Virus record (IMG/VR): IMGVR_UViG_3300011113_000126
Coordinates: 1-20,959 of that record
DNA: 20,959 nt
DNA from: a virus
Strand: one strand, 5' to 3'
The notes below the pieces were generated by a model. The model was not told the DNA's origin, ran no database searches, and worked only from the letters and a program-made list of their open reading frames with translations. Positions 7,669 to 14,091 of this stretch are shown here, piece by piece (the first letter of the stretch is position 1; every line of letters begins with the position of its first letter). The translations under genes were made by a program, and so were the position numbers.

Positions 7669-8131
7669 CTTTCAGACTAGACTTATGTAGGTTGCAAAGC
7701 CCATGCGTTGGCCTTACATTCTGTATATTATCTAGCCCTCCAAGAGAAACTGGAACTAAATGATCAATATGTAGCCCTTTTTGCCAGCCTGGTTTTCCAG
7801 TCCTTCTTGGAGCATTTAGGTCAATTGGCTTTAAGCATATACTACAGTTGGTTCCGTATAACTGTAAAACCTCTAAATCTGTATATGTTTTATGTTTAGA
7901 GTTTTCTCTATTTTTACGAATTAGTTTATTTCTTCTTGAAACTTCTGGATATCTTTTGTGATAATCTCTTCTCCATTTTTGCATTTTTTCTTGATTTTCT
8001 TTATAATACTTTCTATGAGACACTAATATAGTCTCTTTATTTTGTTTAAAATATTCAACATTGTAGTGTTTTCTACACATGCCTTTTATTTGACCAATTT
8101 TATCACAACTATCATAAATACAGGTATTCAT
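7661..8131 (-). CDS. HNH endonuclease with N-terminal zinc finger
   Basis: This 156-aa protein is a probable DNA nuclease of the freestanding phage HNH type. Residues 4-22 form a small zinc site (C4, C9, C19, H22). Residues ~30-80 are very basic and probably bind DNA. Residues 96-149 carry the HNH fold: CSIC, HIDHLVPVSLGG (catalytic His at 121-124), an N in the middle and CNLH at 146-149. I chose ATG 8131 because the zinc finger starts there and a TGGTATATT box ends 6 nt upstream, predicting a leaderless mRNA. An alternative ATG at 8161 has a G-rich upstream but would add a hydrophobic, non-family extension. It stands alone between a divergent lysozyme gene and a fibre unit, as homing-type nucleases often do. 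No intron or intein is evident. Confidence 0.88.
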   Translation of the reverse strand: MNTCIYDSCDKIGQIKGMCRKHYNVEYFKQNKETILVSHRKYYKENQEKMQKWRRDYHKRYPEVSRRNKLIRKNRENSKHKTYTDLEVLQLYGTNCSICLKPIDLNAPRRTGKPGWQKGLHIDHLVPVSLGGLDNIQNVRPTHGLCNLHKSSLKVL

Positions 8132-8137
8132 ACATAT

Positions 8138-8146
8138 AATATACCA
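8138..8146 (-). promoter_or_regulatory. Extended -10 promoter of the HNH gene, predicted leaderless
   Basis: The minus strand reads TGGTATATT. Six bases separate it from the ATG at 8131, putting the +1 on the A of the start codon. Confidence 0.5.
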
Positions 8147-8154
8147 TAGCCCAT

Positions 8155-8184
8155 TTGACATACCGCCCCAAAATATGTTATACT
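8155..8184 (+). promoter_or_regulatory. Near-consensus sigma70 promoter of the lysozyme gene
   Basis: TTGACA (8155-8160) is followed 18 bp later by TATACT (8179-8184), preceded by TGT to give an extended -10. It is the strongest promoter in the window. The predicted +1 is about 8191. Confidence 0.85.
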
Positions 8185-8190
8185 TAGTGC

Positions 8191-8215
8191 ATAGCACTGT
8201 TAATTACAGTGCTAT
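8191..8215 (+). promoter_or_regulatory. 5'-terminal hairpin of the lysozyme transcript
   Basis: A perfect 10-bp inverted repeat has arms ATAGCACTGT and ACAGTGCTAT around the loop TAATT. It begins at the predicted +1 and ends 10 nt before the AAGGAGG ribosome site (8225-8231), so the mRNA would start as a stem-loop. It may stabilise the message, as 5' hairpins do in other phages, or be an operator. Confidence 0.65.
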
Positions 8216-8237
8216 TGCGTTTCTAAGGAGGAAAAAC

Positions 8238-8795
8238 TTGAGAGACAGAAAAATACTATCGGGGGTTCTTGCAACTATGTTTGGAATTGTAACACTTTTG
8301 GGTGCTATTCCAAATGCCGCTGCCAAGAATAACTTGTCTTATAAAACTAATGAACCAGCAGTTGCTGCCGCCCACAAGGCGGCTCTTTTGCTATCTAAGG
8401 CTAAAAATGACGAGGTGCTTGAAAAATATAATAACGCTACAAGTTTGACTAATAGCCAGTTAGTTGAATTACTTAAGGCAGTAGGGTTCAAAGGAAAAGG
8501 TCTAGTTACTGCTTATGCAGTTGCTAAGGCCGAATCTAATGGAAGACCTCTAGCCTTCAATGGAAATATCAAAACTGGAGACTCCTCTTTTGGCGTCTTT
8601 CAAATTAATATGCTAGATGTTCTTGGAGAGGATCGCCGTGAGCGATTTGATCTAGAGCATAATGCTGATCTTTTCAATCCCGTCATAAATGCACAAATTG
8701 CATATCGTATGACTAAGGGCGGGGAAGATTGGAGTTCATGGTCATCTTACAATAAAGGTGCTGTGAATAAGTGGCTTCATAAATTCCCTAGTTAA
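8238..8795 (+). CDS. Exported lysozyme-like/transglycosylase enzyme (endolysin candidate)
   Basis: This 185-aa protein starts at TTG 8238 behind AAGGAGG. An upstream in-frame TTG at 8175 lies before the transcript start and is rejected. Residues 1-29 are a signal peptide: basic RDRK, hydrophobic core, then NAAA cleavage. Residues ~40-80 are helical linker. Residues 85-182 are a lysozyme-fold domain. VAKAESNGRP holds the likely catalytic Glu99, GDSSFGVFQIN is the conserved substrate-cleft segment, and WSSWSSYNKG is the C-terminal part. It would cleave peptidoglycan after Sec export, as a lysin or a virion hydrolase. It is the only plus-strand gene inside the tail-fibre region and has its own promoter and terminator. 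The exact bond cut is not readable. Confidence 0.88.
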   Translation: MRDRKILSGVLATMFGIVTLLGAIPNAAAKNNLSYKTNEPAVAAAHKAALLLSKAKNDEVLEKYNNATSLTNSQLVELLKAVGFKGKGLVTAYAVAKAESNGRPLAFNGNIKTGDSSFGVFQINMLDVLGEDRRERFDLEHNADLFNPVINAQIAYRMTKGGEDWSSWSSYNKGAVNKWLHKFPS

Positions 8796-8809
8796 TTTTA
8801 GGGCATAAA

Positions 8810-8841
8810 AATACCCCCAGATATAAAAGTCTGGGGGTATT
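8810..8841. terminator. Bidirectional intrinsic terminator between lysozyme and tail operon
   Basis: A 12-bp stem (AATACCCCCAGA with TCTGGGGGTATT) surrounds an 8-nt loop. On the minus strand it is followed by TTTTTA, a good U-tract, and on the plus strand by TATTTAAATATT. It ends both the lysozyme gene and the minus-strand unit 9920-8851. Confidence 0.9.
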
Positions 8842-8850
8842 ATTTAAATA

Positions 8851-9036
8851 TTACTCAACTGGTTCTGGAGTAGATTGTGGTGGAAAGTATTTTCCACCTT
8901 CAATTCCATTATCATAGTCCCAACCATTTGTATATTCAATATACTTTCCCGGATTAGTAGACAACTCTTCTTCAGGAACATTTATAACAATATTAACTAC
9001 TTTATTATTTTCAATAACAGCAAATTTTCTTTCCAT
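8851..9036 (-). CDS. Short NNxVVN-type protein, partner of the Gly-rich fibre
   Basis: This 61-aa protein begins MERKFAVIENNKVVNIVINV, matching the start of the 14092-14436 protein (MEKQYAYIKNNEVVNLVIFD). The longer paralogue has an extra C-terminal half with Trp repeats, so this copy is truncated or a minimal version. It ends in GKYFPPQSTPEPVE. Both paralogues come directly after a glycine-rich fibre gene on the same strand, with 1-2 bp gaps. That pairing suggests a shared role such as fibre assembly or attachment, which is inference. It is the last gene before the terminator. The ribosome site GGAAGAG overlaps the previous gene's end. Confidence 0.7.
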   Translation of the reverse strand: MERKFAVIENNKVVNIVINVPEEELSTNPGKYIEYTNGWDYDNGIEGGKYFPPQSTPEPVE

Positions 9037-9037
9037 T

Positions 9038-9580
9038 TTACTCTTCCCACTCTAAAGCAAGCCAACCAGAACCACCAGCACCACCTGTATTTTTTGGTGC
9101 ATTACCACCTCTGTTACCACCATTTCCACCAGCCCCAATTGATATTGCGTAACTTGAAGAAGGTGTAACTGCAACTGTTCCAGCGTATAGAATTCCATTT
9201 CGGCCTGACTCAGATGCACCAGCATATCCAGAAATTGAACCTGAAGTTGTTCTTCCGCCACCTTGACCGCTATTTGCTGCTGCATCCACTCCATTAGTGC
9301 CAGTGTTTAATCCACCACCAGGGCCTCCGCCTGAAGCACCTTTTGCAATAAAAAGATTAGTTCCAAATGTAGTGTCACCGCCTGCACCTCCAGCATTAGC
9401 ATCGGAGTTATCGTTTTGATAAGCAGCACCACCACCAGCGCCACCACCACCACCAAGCCCTGTAACTGTAACAAAGTTAACATTGGCTGGAGCAGTCCAG
9501 TTTGAATTAGAAGTAAATACTTGACCTTTTACCGTTTTACCTGATGCTGCTGCAGGTTGATTTAATATTGATATTGCCAT
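9038..9580 (-). CDS. Glycine-rich tail fibre/adhesin
   Basis: This 180-aa protein opens with a short beta segment (KGQVFTSNSNWTAPANVNFV) of the 'W-x-AP-x-V' type that precedes glycine-rich phage receptor domains. It continues with GLGGGGGAGGG and further Gly/Ala runs, and ends GGAGGSGWLALEWEE. Glycine-rich domains of this kind sit at the tips of phage fibres and recognise receptors. It is a smaller relative of the C-terminal part of the 14439-15530 protein (VEYAVYTIGGGNGGG). The ribosome site is AAGGAG, overlapping the upstream gene's stop region. No enzymatic motif is present. Confidence 0.78.
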   Translation of the reverse strand: MAISILNQPAAASGKTVKGQVFTSNSNWTAPANVNFVTVTGLGGGGGAGGGAAYQNDNSDANAGGAGGDTTFGTNLFIAKGASGGGPGGGLNTGTNGVDAAANSGQGGGRTTSGSISGYAGASESGRNGILYAGTVAVTPSSSYAISIGAGGNGGNRGGNAPKNTGGAGGSGWLALEWEE

Positions 9581-9590
9581 GCTAGTCTCC

Positions 9591-9920
9591 TTACGAGATT
9601 TCTATTCCAGAAATATGGAATGTTACTGCTGTGGTATTAGCGCTTGCTGTAATTTGCATTTGTGATGTTGTTGAACCATTATATGCAATTACTTGCTTAA
9701 GATCAATAAAAGTTGTTGTGCTTGGTGCCATTGCTGATGTTGCTGCTAAAGCAATACCGCCGACATTAAGTGAAAATGTAGATGTAGATGCAAGTGGATT
9801 ACATACTGCAATATTTGTAATTACCGCTGTTGTTCCTGTTGCTGGAACTGTATATAGAACAGCAGCAGTTCCTGAAGTTGTGGCTGCGCCACGAAAAAGT
9901 GCTCTAGTTGTTGTAGCCAT
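9591..9920 (-). CDS. Small beta-rich virion protein
   Basis: This 109-aa protein, all Thr/Ala/Val/Ile-rich (LYTVPATGTTAVITNIAVCN, then FSLNVGGIALA), resembles small phage structural proteins carried as beta-sandwich accessory or decoration proteins. The pattern 'VLYTVPAGTTA-ITNI-VCN' is widespread in phage genomes from family memory. It is the first gene of the 9920-8851 unit, with a strong GGAGGT ribosome site at 8 nt and a TATAAT box upstream. Its exact virion position is unknown. Confidence 0.65.
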   Translation of the reverse strand: MATTTRALFRGAATTSGTAAVLYTVPATGTTAVITNIAVCNPLASTSTFSLNVGGIALAATSAMAPSTTTFIDLKQVIAYNGSTTSQMQITASANTTAVTFHISGIEIS

Positions 9921-9940
9921 TATTTACTACCTCCAATAGT

Positions 9941-9951
9941 ATTATATAGCA
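9941..9951 (-). promoter_or_regulatory. -10 promoter of the 9920-8851 unit
   Basis: The minus strand reads TGCTATATAAT two bases after the stop of the 9954-10541 gene. TATAAT gives a +1 near 9934 and a leader carrying GGAGGT. TG is 3 bases from TATAAT here rather than 1, so the extended -10 is imperfect. Confidence 0.5.
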
Positions 9952-9953
9952 TT

Positions 9954-10541
9954 TTAAAGTGCTCCCATAAGAAGAAGCATTAATTCATCATTAACACTGC
10001 CTACTAATCCAGCACCAGAAATTACAATATCTCCTACTGAATTAATAGTTCCTGTTGATGTTACTGCGCCAGTTAAAATTGGAGCAGTCAAAGTTTTGTT
10101 GCTCATTGTCATTGTATTGCTTGTAGTAGCAACAAATGTTGTATCTACCGACAAAGTTACGCTGCCAGCGGTTCCGCCTCCGCTTAAACCTGTGCCTGCT
10201 GTAACTCCAGAAATATCACCATCATTAGCAACCCAAGCAGAGCCATTGTAGTATTGCCATTGATTGATTGTGTTACCGCCAGCATCTTGACGAATAAATG
10301 CAACTGATCCATGAACTGGAGATGGAATTGCTGCTGCAAGTGCAGCGGGATTTAAAAAGTTATTAATACCTTCTCTTGAAGTCAAAGAATCTGCAAAACT
10401 TGCATCGCTAGAAAATGCATGAACACCTGTCCATGTATATCCTGCAGAGGTATCTATTGCACCGCCTAGTTGTAGCCATACGTCAGTTTCCTGATCGTAC
10501 ATGAAGGCTGGTTTGCCAGAGTAGTTAAATGTTGTAGGCAT
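9954..10541 (-). CDS. Short tail fibre paralogue with TTSNTMTMSNKTL shaft motif
   Basis: This 195-aa protein shares its N-terminus (MPTTFNYSGKPAFMYDQETD) with the 13223-14062 protein (MPTFNTTDPKPGYIYDSSDD). It also shares the module GTGLSGGG, VATTSNTMTMSNKTLTAP with that protein and with 15540-16772. It lacks their large C-terminal domain (APEERxxVTAASAxGTxN to QTxFA) and ends instead in a short unrelated tail (MLLLMGAL). It looks like a truncated or alternative-tip version of the fibre. The ATG has no ribosome site and lies 7 nt from a perfect TGCTATAAT, so a leaderless mRNA is predicted. It is a single-gene unit. Confidence 0.7.
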   Translation of the reverse strand: MPTTFNYSGKPAFMYDQETDVWLQLGGAIDTSAGYTWTGVHAFSSDASFADSLTSREGINNFLNPAALAAAIPSPVHGSVAFIRQDAGGNTINQWQYYNGSAWVANDGDISGVTAGTGLSGGGTAGSVTLSVDTTFVATTSNTMTMSNKTLTAPILTGAVTSTGTINSVGDIVISGAGLVGSVNDELMLLLMGAL

Positions 10542-10548
10542 AGTGTTT

Positions 10549-10557
10549 ATTATAGCA
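10549..10557 (-). promoter_or_regulatory. Extended -10 promoter of the 10541 gene, predicted leaderless
   Basis: The minus strand reads TGCTATAAT, 7 bases before the ATG, giving a +1 at about 10542. Confidence 0.65.
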
Positions 10558-10585
10558 GGTTTCTTGCTGCTACCCTCTCACGAAA

Positions 10586-10594
10586 ATTATACCA
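10586..10594 (-). promoter_or_regulatory. Second, orphan-like extended -10 box
   Basis: The minus strand reads TGTGGTATAATTTTCG, the same 16 bases as at the 16772 gene promoter, followed by a GAGAGG ribosome-like site but no start codon in place. The only gene downstream is 10541, which has its own closer promoter at 10549. Confidence 0.5.
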
Positions 10595-10599
10595 CAAAA

Positions 10600-11310
10600 T
10601 CAACGGTATTCTTTAGGTTGTCTATACTGTCTCTTGTAGGAGTCAAAGAATAAGGTTCTTAACTTAGTAGTAGTAGCCATCTGTTTTTTAAAATCTTCTG
10701 AATCGCCTATTTCCATTTGGAACTCATCTCTTTTAAATGGGATTACTTGCATTATTGGAGTACCTGCTGGAATTAAACCATCCATCTTTGGATCACGTAA
10801 AACGAACGGGAAGTTAACTGGAGCATTATACATATCTGTATCTACAATTGCAGGCAAAGCAATTATAGGCGTTTCTCTATGAAGGGGGGATATAAAAAGA
10901 CATGAATATCCAGGAGGAGTTTGTATAGCCCAAGTATTATTCCATTTAGGGTATGAAAACTCATGTCCTGTATCATTTGGATGTTCTGGTAGTTGAATTT
11001 TTGGATGAAAAGAAATAGCACCAAAATTAGCCCATTCATAATATGGTTGTAATTTTTCATTTTCGTCGGGGCGTTGAGAAACCCACAAATCCACATGTGT
11101 AGAAATGATATAACCACCAGTTATAGCATCAAAAATAGGCATACAGCGTTTTGCTGTTGCCGTTGTTCCTGCATTACCGTCAGGTCTTTTTTCTCCCCCA
11201 ATATAAGAATCTAAATCTTTATACCAATTAGGAATTATTTTTGAAGCGGGTACTGGACGATATTCTTCTGGTACCCCAATAGTATCTGTAAATTTAATTA
11301 TTTGTGTCAT
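10600..11310 (-). CDS. Conserved phage protein of unknown function, copy A (DUF6065-like?)
   Basis: This 236-aa soluble protein has conserved blocks including AKRCMPIFDAITGGYII, HEFSYP, TPPGYSCLF, VDTDMYNAPVNFPFVLRD and IPAGTPIMQVIPFKRD. The plus-strand gene 18453-19202 has the same blocks in the same order, so the two are paralogues. The layout recalls uncharacterised phage/bacterial proteins I know as DUF6065, but I am unsure of the name. A role in baseplate or host interaction is only a guess; no catalytic motif is clear. The start ATG 11310 has a GGGGGT ribosome site. A TTG at 11325 is rejected because the paralogue aligns with the ATG (MTQIIKFTD versus MKSIKYKDI). It forms its own transcription unit. 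Confidence 0.72.
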   Translation of the reverse strand: MTQIIKFTDTIGVPEEYRPVPASKIIPNWYKDLDSYIGGEKRPDGNAGTTATAKRCMPIFDAITGGYIISTHVDLWVSQRPDENEKLQPYYEWANFGAISFHPKIQLPEHPNDTGHEFSYPKWNNTWAIQTPPGYSCLFISPLHRETPIIALPAIVDTDMYNAPVNFPFVLRDPKMDGLIPAGTPIMQVIPFKRDEFQMEIGDSEDFKKQMATTTKLRTLFFDSYKRQYRQPKEYR

Positions 11311-11330
11311 TATAAATACCCCCAAGTTTT

Positions 11331-11359
11331 AGTATAGCAGACAAATAATTATTTTACAA
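11331..11359 (-). promoter_or_regulatory. Promoter of the 11310 gene (-35 and extended -10)
   Basis: The minus strand has TTGTAA (11354-11359), 17 bp, then TATACT (11331-11336) preceded by TGC. The -35 overlaps the end and stop codon of the upstream gene. The predicted +1 is 11324, giving a leader of about 14 nt that starts at the GGGGG ribosome site. Confidence 0.65.
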
Positions 11360-11582
11360 GTGCGTTGGCTTCGTCTTCAGTTAGGCCAAGGGCTAGTAGT
11401 TTTGCAATACCGCTGGCTTTGGCTGCTGCTGCGGCCTCTGCTGCTGCAATACGCTCTGCTTCTGCTACAGCAAATGCTGCTGCGTCTGCCTCACGCTGTG
11501 CGATTTCTTCGGCGGTAAGTGGAAGAACCTGTTGCTCTCCCGTTTCACAATTAACTACGATCTTAGTTAATGGTTCTGACAT
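11349..11582 (-). CDS. Alanine-rich coiled-coil phage protein
   Basis: This 77-aa protein has an N-terminal beta segment (KIVVNCETGEQQVLPLT), a long Ala/Glu helix (AEEIAQREADAAAFAVAEAE and beyond, residues ~24-58) and a short C-terminal helix-hairpin-like end (LLALGLTEDEANALV). This 'PLTAEEIAQREAD' type is common next to phage tail fibre genes and is often listed as tail assembly or virion protein. It is probably a coiled-coil component or assembly factor. It has a strong AAAGGAGG ribosome site, unlike its tandem upstream neighbours. Its end overlaps the promoter of the next gene. Confidence 0.7.
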   Translation of the reverse strand: MSEPLTKIVVNCETGEQQVLPLTAEEIAQREADAAAFAVAEAERIAAAEAAAAAKASGIAKLLALGLTEDEANALVK

Positions 11583-11621
11583 TATTTCCTCCTTTGTTAT
11601 TGTTTAATTTCATGGTTTGTC

Positions 11622-12131
11622 CTATGAGTTCTTTATGCCGTATAAGGTGGCGGTGCTGTATTGAGCAAAAGTATCTGAAATGGGCGAATCTATTTTTATT
11701 GAAGTGATAGCCGATGAACTACTCCAAAGTGCCGCCCAAAAACCTTGAAATATATTTGTGCTATTGTTTTCTAAAGTGCTATCTATAGAAAAAGATTTAT
11801 TATTACTGCCAGCATAATTCGGAATATAAATCATATCGTTACTAAATGTGCTGGCAGTTGCATTAGCGGCAGGTGGATACCAATAGGCTACATCTGTGTT
11901 ACTATTGCTTCCAGGTGTTCCTACGTCATTTAGTAAAACTTTCCAAGTATGATTACTAGTGCTTCCATTAAAATACAATCTTGCTTGAGAATACCAATTT
12001 GCTCTAGCGCACCGCAAAGAAGTATAAACCAATAAATCAGTATAAGTTCCAGGTATGCTAGTGAACTCTATATTAGCCGCCCCACCGCTACCAACAGTCA
12101 CAGTTGCTATTGCCTTATAAGTAGTTGCCAT
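11622..12131 (-). CDS. Tandem beta-rich tail protein paralogue 3
   Basis: This 169-aa protein begins MATTYKAIATVTVGSGGAAN, with FTSIPGTYTDLLVYTSL after it, and ends in ATLYGIKNS. The 12135-12629 and 12633-13214 proteins have the same start (VTVGSGGA, FSSIxxTYxxL) and end (FTLYGIKAA, FALYGIKGA), so the three are tandem paralogues. The bodies differ strongly. They look like beta-jelly-roll or beta-sandwich tip proteins of the type found as repeated genes beside phage fibres. It starts 3 bp after the previous stop with no strong ribosome site, so translation is probably coupled. Confidence 0.75.
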   Translation of the reverse strand: MATTYKAIATVTVGSGGAANIEFTSIPGTYTDLLVYTSLRCARANWYSQARLYFNGSTSNHTWKVLLNDVGTPGSNSNTDVAYWYPPAANATASTFSNDMIYIPNYAGSNNKSFSIDSTLENNSTNIFQGFWAALWSSSSAITSIKIDSPISDTFAQYSTATLYGIKNS

Positions 12132-12134
12132 AGG

Positions 12135-12629
12135 TCACGCAGCCTTTATGCCGTAGAGGGTGAACATACTTCCAGAACTGTAAGTACGGGAAGAATCTAA
12201 AGAAATTTCAATACTACTTATAGCAGAAGTTGAACGCCATAAACCAACAGTAGCGCCAGTTTCTGTTCCAGCATCGGCTTCTCGCCACAAGACTGTCTTG
12301 TATGTTGTTGTATTTGAATAATTCATAAAGTGAAAAGTGACTAATTGAACATTGTTTTGAATTGTAGAGATAGCACTGTAATACAGTTTGCTGTTGTTTG
12401 TGCCCCTTTCACTTTGGGCCGTGCCACCATTACCAGATAACCAAGTCCAAGAGTAGTTAGTTCCTGTGTCGCTATTTATTCTTATCCAAGGGTCTGTTGC
12501 TACTGATACACCAGTTATTGAGGCAACCAAAATCAAATCAGTATAACTACCACTAATGCTAGAAAAAGTTACAGATGCAGCAGCGCTACTTAGCGTTGTC
12601 GTTGCTATCGGCTCATAAGTAATTGCCAT
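12135..12629 (-). CDS. Tandem beta-rich tail protein paralogue 2
   Basis: This 164-aa protein starts MAITYEPIATTTLSSAAASV with FSSISGSYTDLILVASI and ends MFTLYGIKAA. It is the most diverged of the three at the VTVGSGGA motif, where it has TTLSSAAA. Middle parts (YYSAISTIQNNVQLVTFHFM, TTYKTVLWREADAGTETGAT) match the layout of the other two, including a 'YKTV' segment shared with the first paralogue (NKYKTVRSLHGTDVNG). It starts 3 bp after the upstream stop. Confidence 0.75.
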   Translation of the reverse strand: MAITYEPIATTTLSSAAASVTFSSISGSYTDLILVASITGVSVATDPWIRINSDTGTNYSWTWLSGNGGTAQSERGTNNSKLYYSAISTIQNNVQLVTFHFMNYSNTTTYKTVLWREADAGTETGATVGLWRSTSAISSIEISLDSSRTYSSGSMFTLYGIKAA

Positions 12630-12632
12630 TGG

Positions 12633-13214
12633 CTATGCCCCCTTTATGCCGTATAGGGCGAAGTGTGTGTATTGTGCAAAGTTTGCTCCACCTGTTAAAT
12701 AAAATTTAATTGAAGTTATTGCTGAAGTGCTTTGCCATAGTCCAGAAGTTATGCCAACATATCCATCAGTTCCGTTGACATCTGTTCCGTGTAAACTTCT
12801 AACAGTTTTATATTTATTTGTATTTGCATAATCTAAAATATCAATAATAGAAACTCCAAAAACGCTTGTCACATTATTTAAGGCCACGGCGTAAGCATTA
12901 CTAATTAGAGCCTGACTTGCCGCTGCTCCTGCGCTTACTGAACTTCCTGTTCCGTAAAGTTGATGATAAGCATAGTTATTTCCTGTATCGGTATTTATTT
13001 GAAATCTAAGTTGTTGAGTTGTGCTATTACTATCTTTCGCCATACCTCTAATCTGTAAATGGCTATAAGTAGCAGGTATAGAACTAAATGTGACATCGCT
13101 TGCACCGCCACTACCAACAGTCACAGTAGCGATGGATTCAAAGTCGCCTGCGGCAACCAAAGATCCCCATCCATAAGCCTTTGCACTACCTATGAGTTCT
13201 GTTATTGGACTCAT
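12633..13214 (-). CDS. Tandem beta-rich tail protein paralogue 1, with extra N-terminal module
   Basis: This 193-aa protein is longer than its two followers because of an added start (SPITELIGSAKAYGWGSLVA), a module recurrent in marine phage tail proteins. It then has FESIATVTVGSGGASDVTFS and the shared FALYGIKGA end. The extra module could attach it to the virion, with the other two as partners or exchangeable tips; this is inference. It starts 8 bp after the upstream stop with a modest AGGTAAT site. The three genes make a 1.6-kb tandem set. Confidence 0.75.
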   Translation of the reverse strand: MSPITELIGSAKAYGWGSLVAAGDFESIATVTVGSGGASDVTFSSIPATYSHLQIRGMAKDSNSTTQQLRFQINTDTGNNYAYHQLYGTGSSVSAGAAASQALISNAYAVALNNVTSVFGVSIIDILDYANTNKYKTVRSLHGTDVNGTDGYVGITSGLWQSTSAITSIKFYLTGGANFAQYTHFALYGIKGA

Positions 13215-13222
13215 GGTATTAC

Positions 13223-14062
13223 CTACGCAAACTTAGTTTGGGATGCTAGAACTGTATAAGTAGCAGATGCTGTTTTAATAATGTTATAAACATATGCGTC
13301 AACACTTGATGCGTTACCCGCTGTTGGAGCAGTACCACCCTGCCACTTTACGCTTACTCCGCTTGTTGCACCGTCAACTGTAAGTACTGTTGGATAGTAT
13401 GCAGTAGCACCATTTGTATTAAGCCAAACTACAGTAACTGAATCTCCTGTAGTTAGAATATTATTTAGCGAGGTATTTGAACTATGACGAACATTAATAA
13501 CATGATTAGAACTTGCGCTATTTGTGTAGTATAGTGTTCCAGATGTTATTGTGTCGATATTTATAGTTCCCGTCGCTGATGCAGCAGTAACAGTTAAACG
13601 TTCTTCTGGTGCAATAAAGACTGGGTTTGTAAATAAACCATTTAAAACTGTTGGATTATTAATAGTTGGTGCTGAAGTAAAAGTACCAGCAATAAATGTT
13701 CCACTTGTAACTGAAGGGTTTTGAAGTGTAGGAGCAGTTAAAGTTTTATTTGATAAAGTCATAGTGTTGCTTGTAGTTGCTACAAGAGTATCATCTACTG
13801 CAACTGATGGAATTGGTCCTGTACCGTTTGTTACTGTTATTCCTGTACCCGCTGAAACAGCAGACACATCGCCAGTCTCGGCGGTATTTACCCAATTCGT
13901 TCCATTATAAACAAGAGTCTGTCCAGAAGTGGCGGTACTTATAACAACATCCGTCAATCCATCTAATGACTGTACTGCAATACCAGCAAGGGGATACCAA
14001 GTATCATCGCTTGAGTCATATATGTACCCTGGTTTCGGGTCGGTAGTGTTAAATGTTGGCAT
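13223..14062 (-). CDS. Tail fibre paralogue with APEER/VTAASA C-terminal domain
   Basis: This 279-aa protein has three parts. Residues 1-40 (MPTFNTTDPKPGYIYDSSDD) resemble the start of the 9954-10541 protein. Residues ~75-140 carry SAGTGITVTNGTGPIPSVAV and VATTSNTMTLSNKTLTAP. The C-terminal half (APEERLTVTAASATGTINID, NVRHSSNTSLNNIL, VLTVDGATSGVSVKWQG, QTKFA end) is also in the 15540-16772 protein. It is a beta-rich fibre with a shared receptor-tip or trimerisation-type domain. It opens the 14062-11349 unit with an AAGGAG site and an extended -10 box upstream. Confidence 0.78.
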   Translation of the reverse strand: MPTFNTTDPKPGYIYDSSDDTWYPLAGIAVQSLDGLTDVVISTATSGQTLVYNGTNWVNTAETGDVSAVSAGTGITVTNGTGPIPSVAVDDTLVATTSNTMTLSNKTLTAPTLQNPSVTSGTFIAGTFTSAPTINNPTVLNGLFTNPVFIAPEERLTVTAASATGTINIDTITSGTLYYTNSASSNHVINVRHSSNTSLNNILTTGDSVTVVWLNTNGATAYYPTVLTVDGATSGVSVKWQGGTAPTAGNASSVDAYVYNIIKTASATYTVLASQTKFA

Positions 14063-14080
14063 TATCGCTCCTTATGGTTC

Positions 14081-14089
14081 ATTATAGCA
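14081..14089 (-). promoter_or_regulatory. Extended -10 promoter of the 14062-11349 unit
   Basis: The minus strand reads TGCTATAAT, two bases past the upstream gene's stop. The predicted leader is about 12 nt and includes AAGGAG. Confidence 0.6.
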
Positions 14090-14091
14090 GA

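Noticed and set aside
8132-8197. Longer HNH start upstream of 8131
   Set aside because: It would add a hydrophobic stretch not seen in zinc-finger HNH proteins and would cross both divergent promoters.
8175-8237. Longer lysozyme start at TTG 8175
   Set aside because: It overlaps the -10 box and precedes the predicted transcript start; TTG 8238 has AAGGAGG and yields a clean signal peptide.
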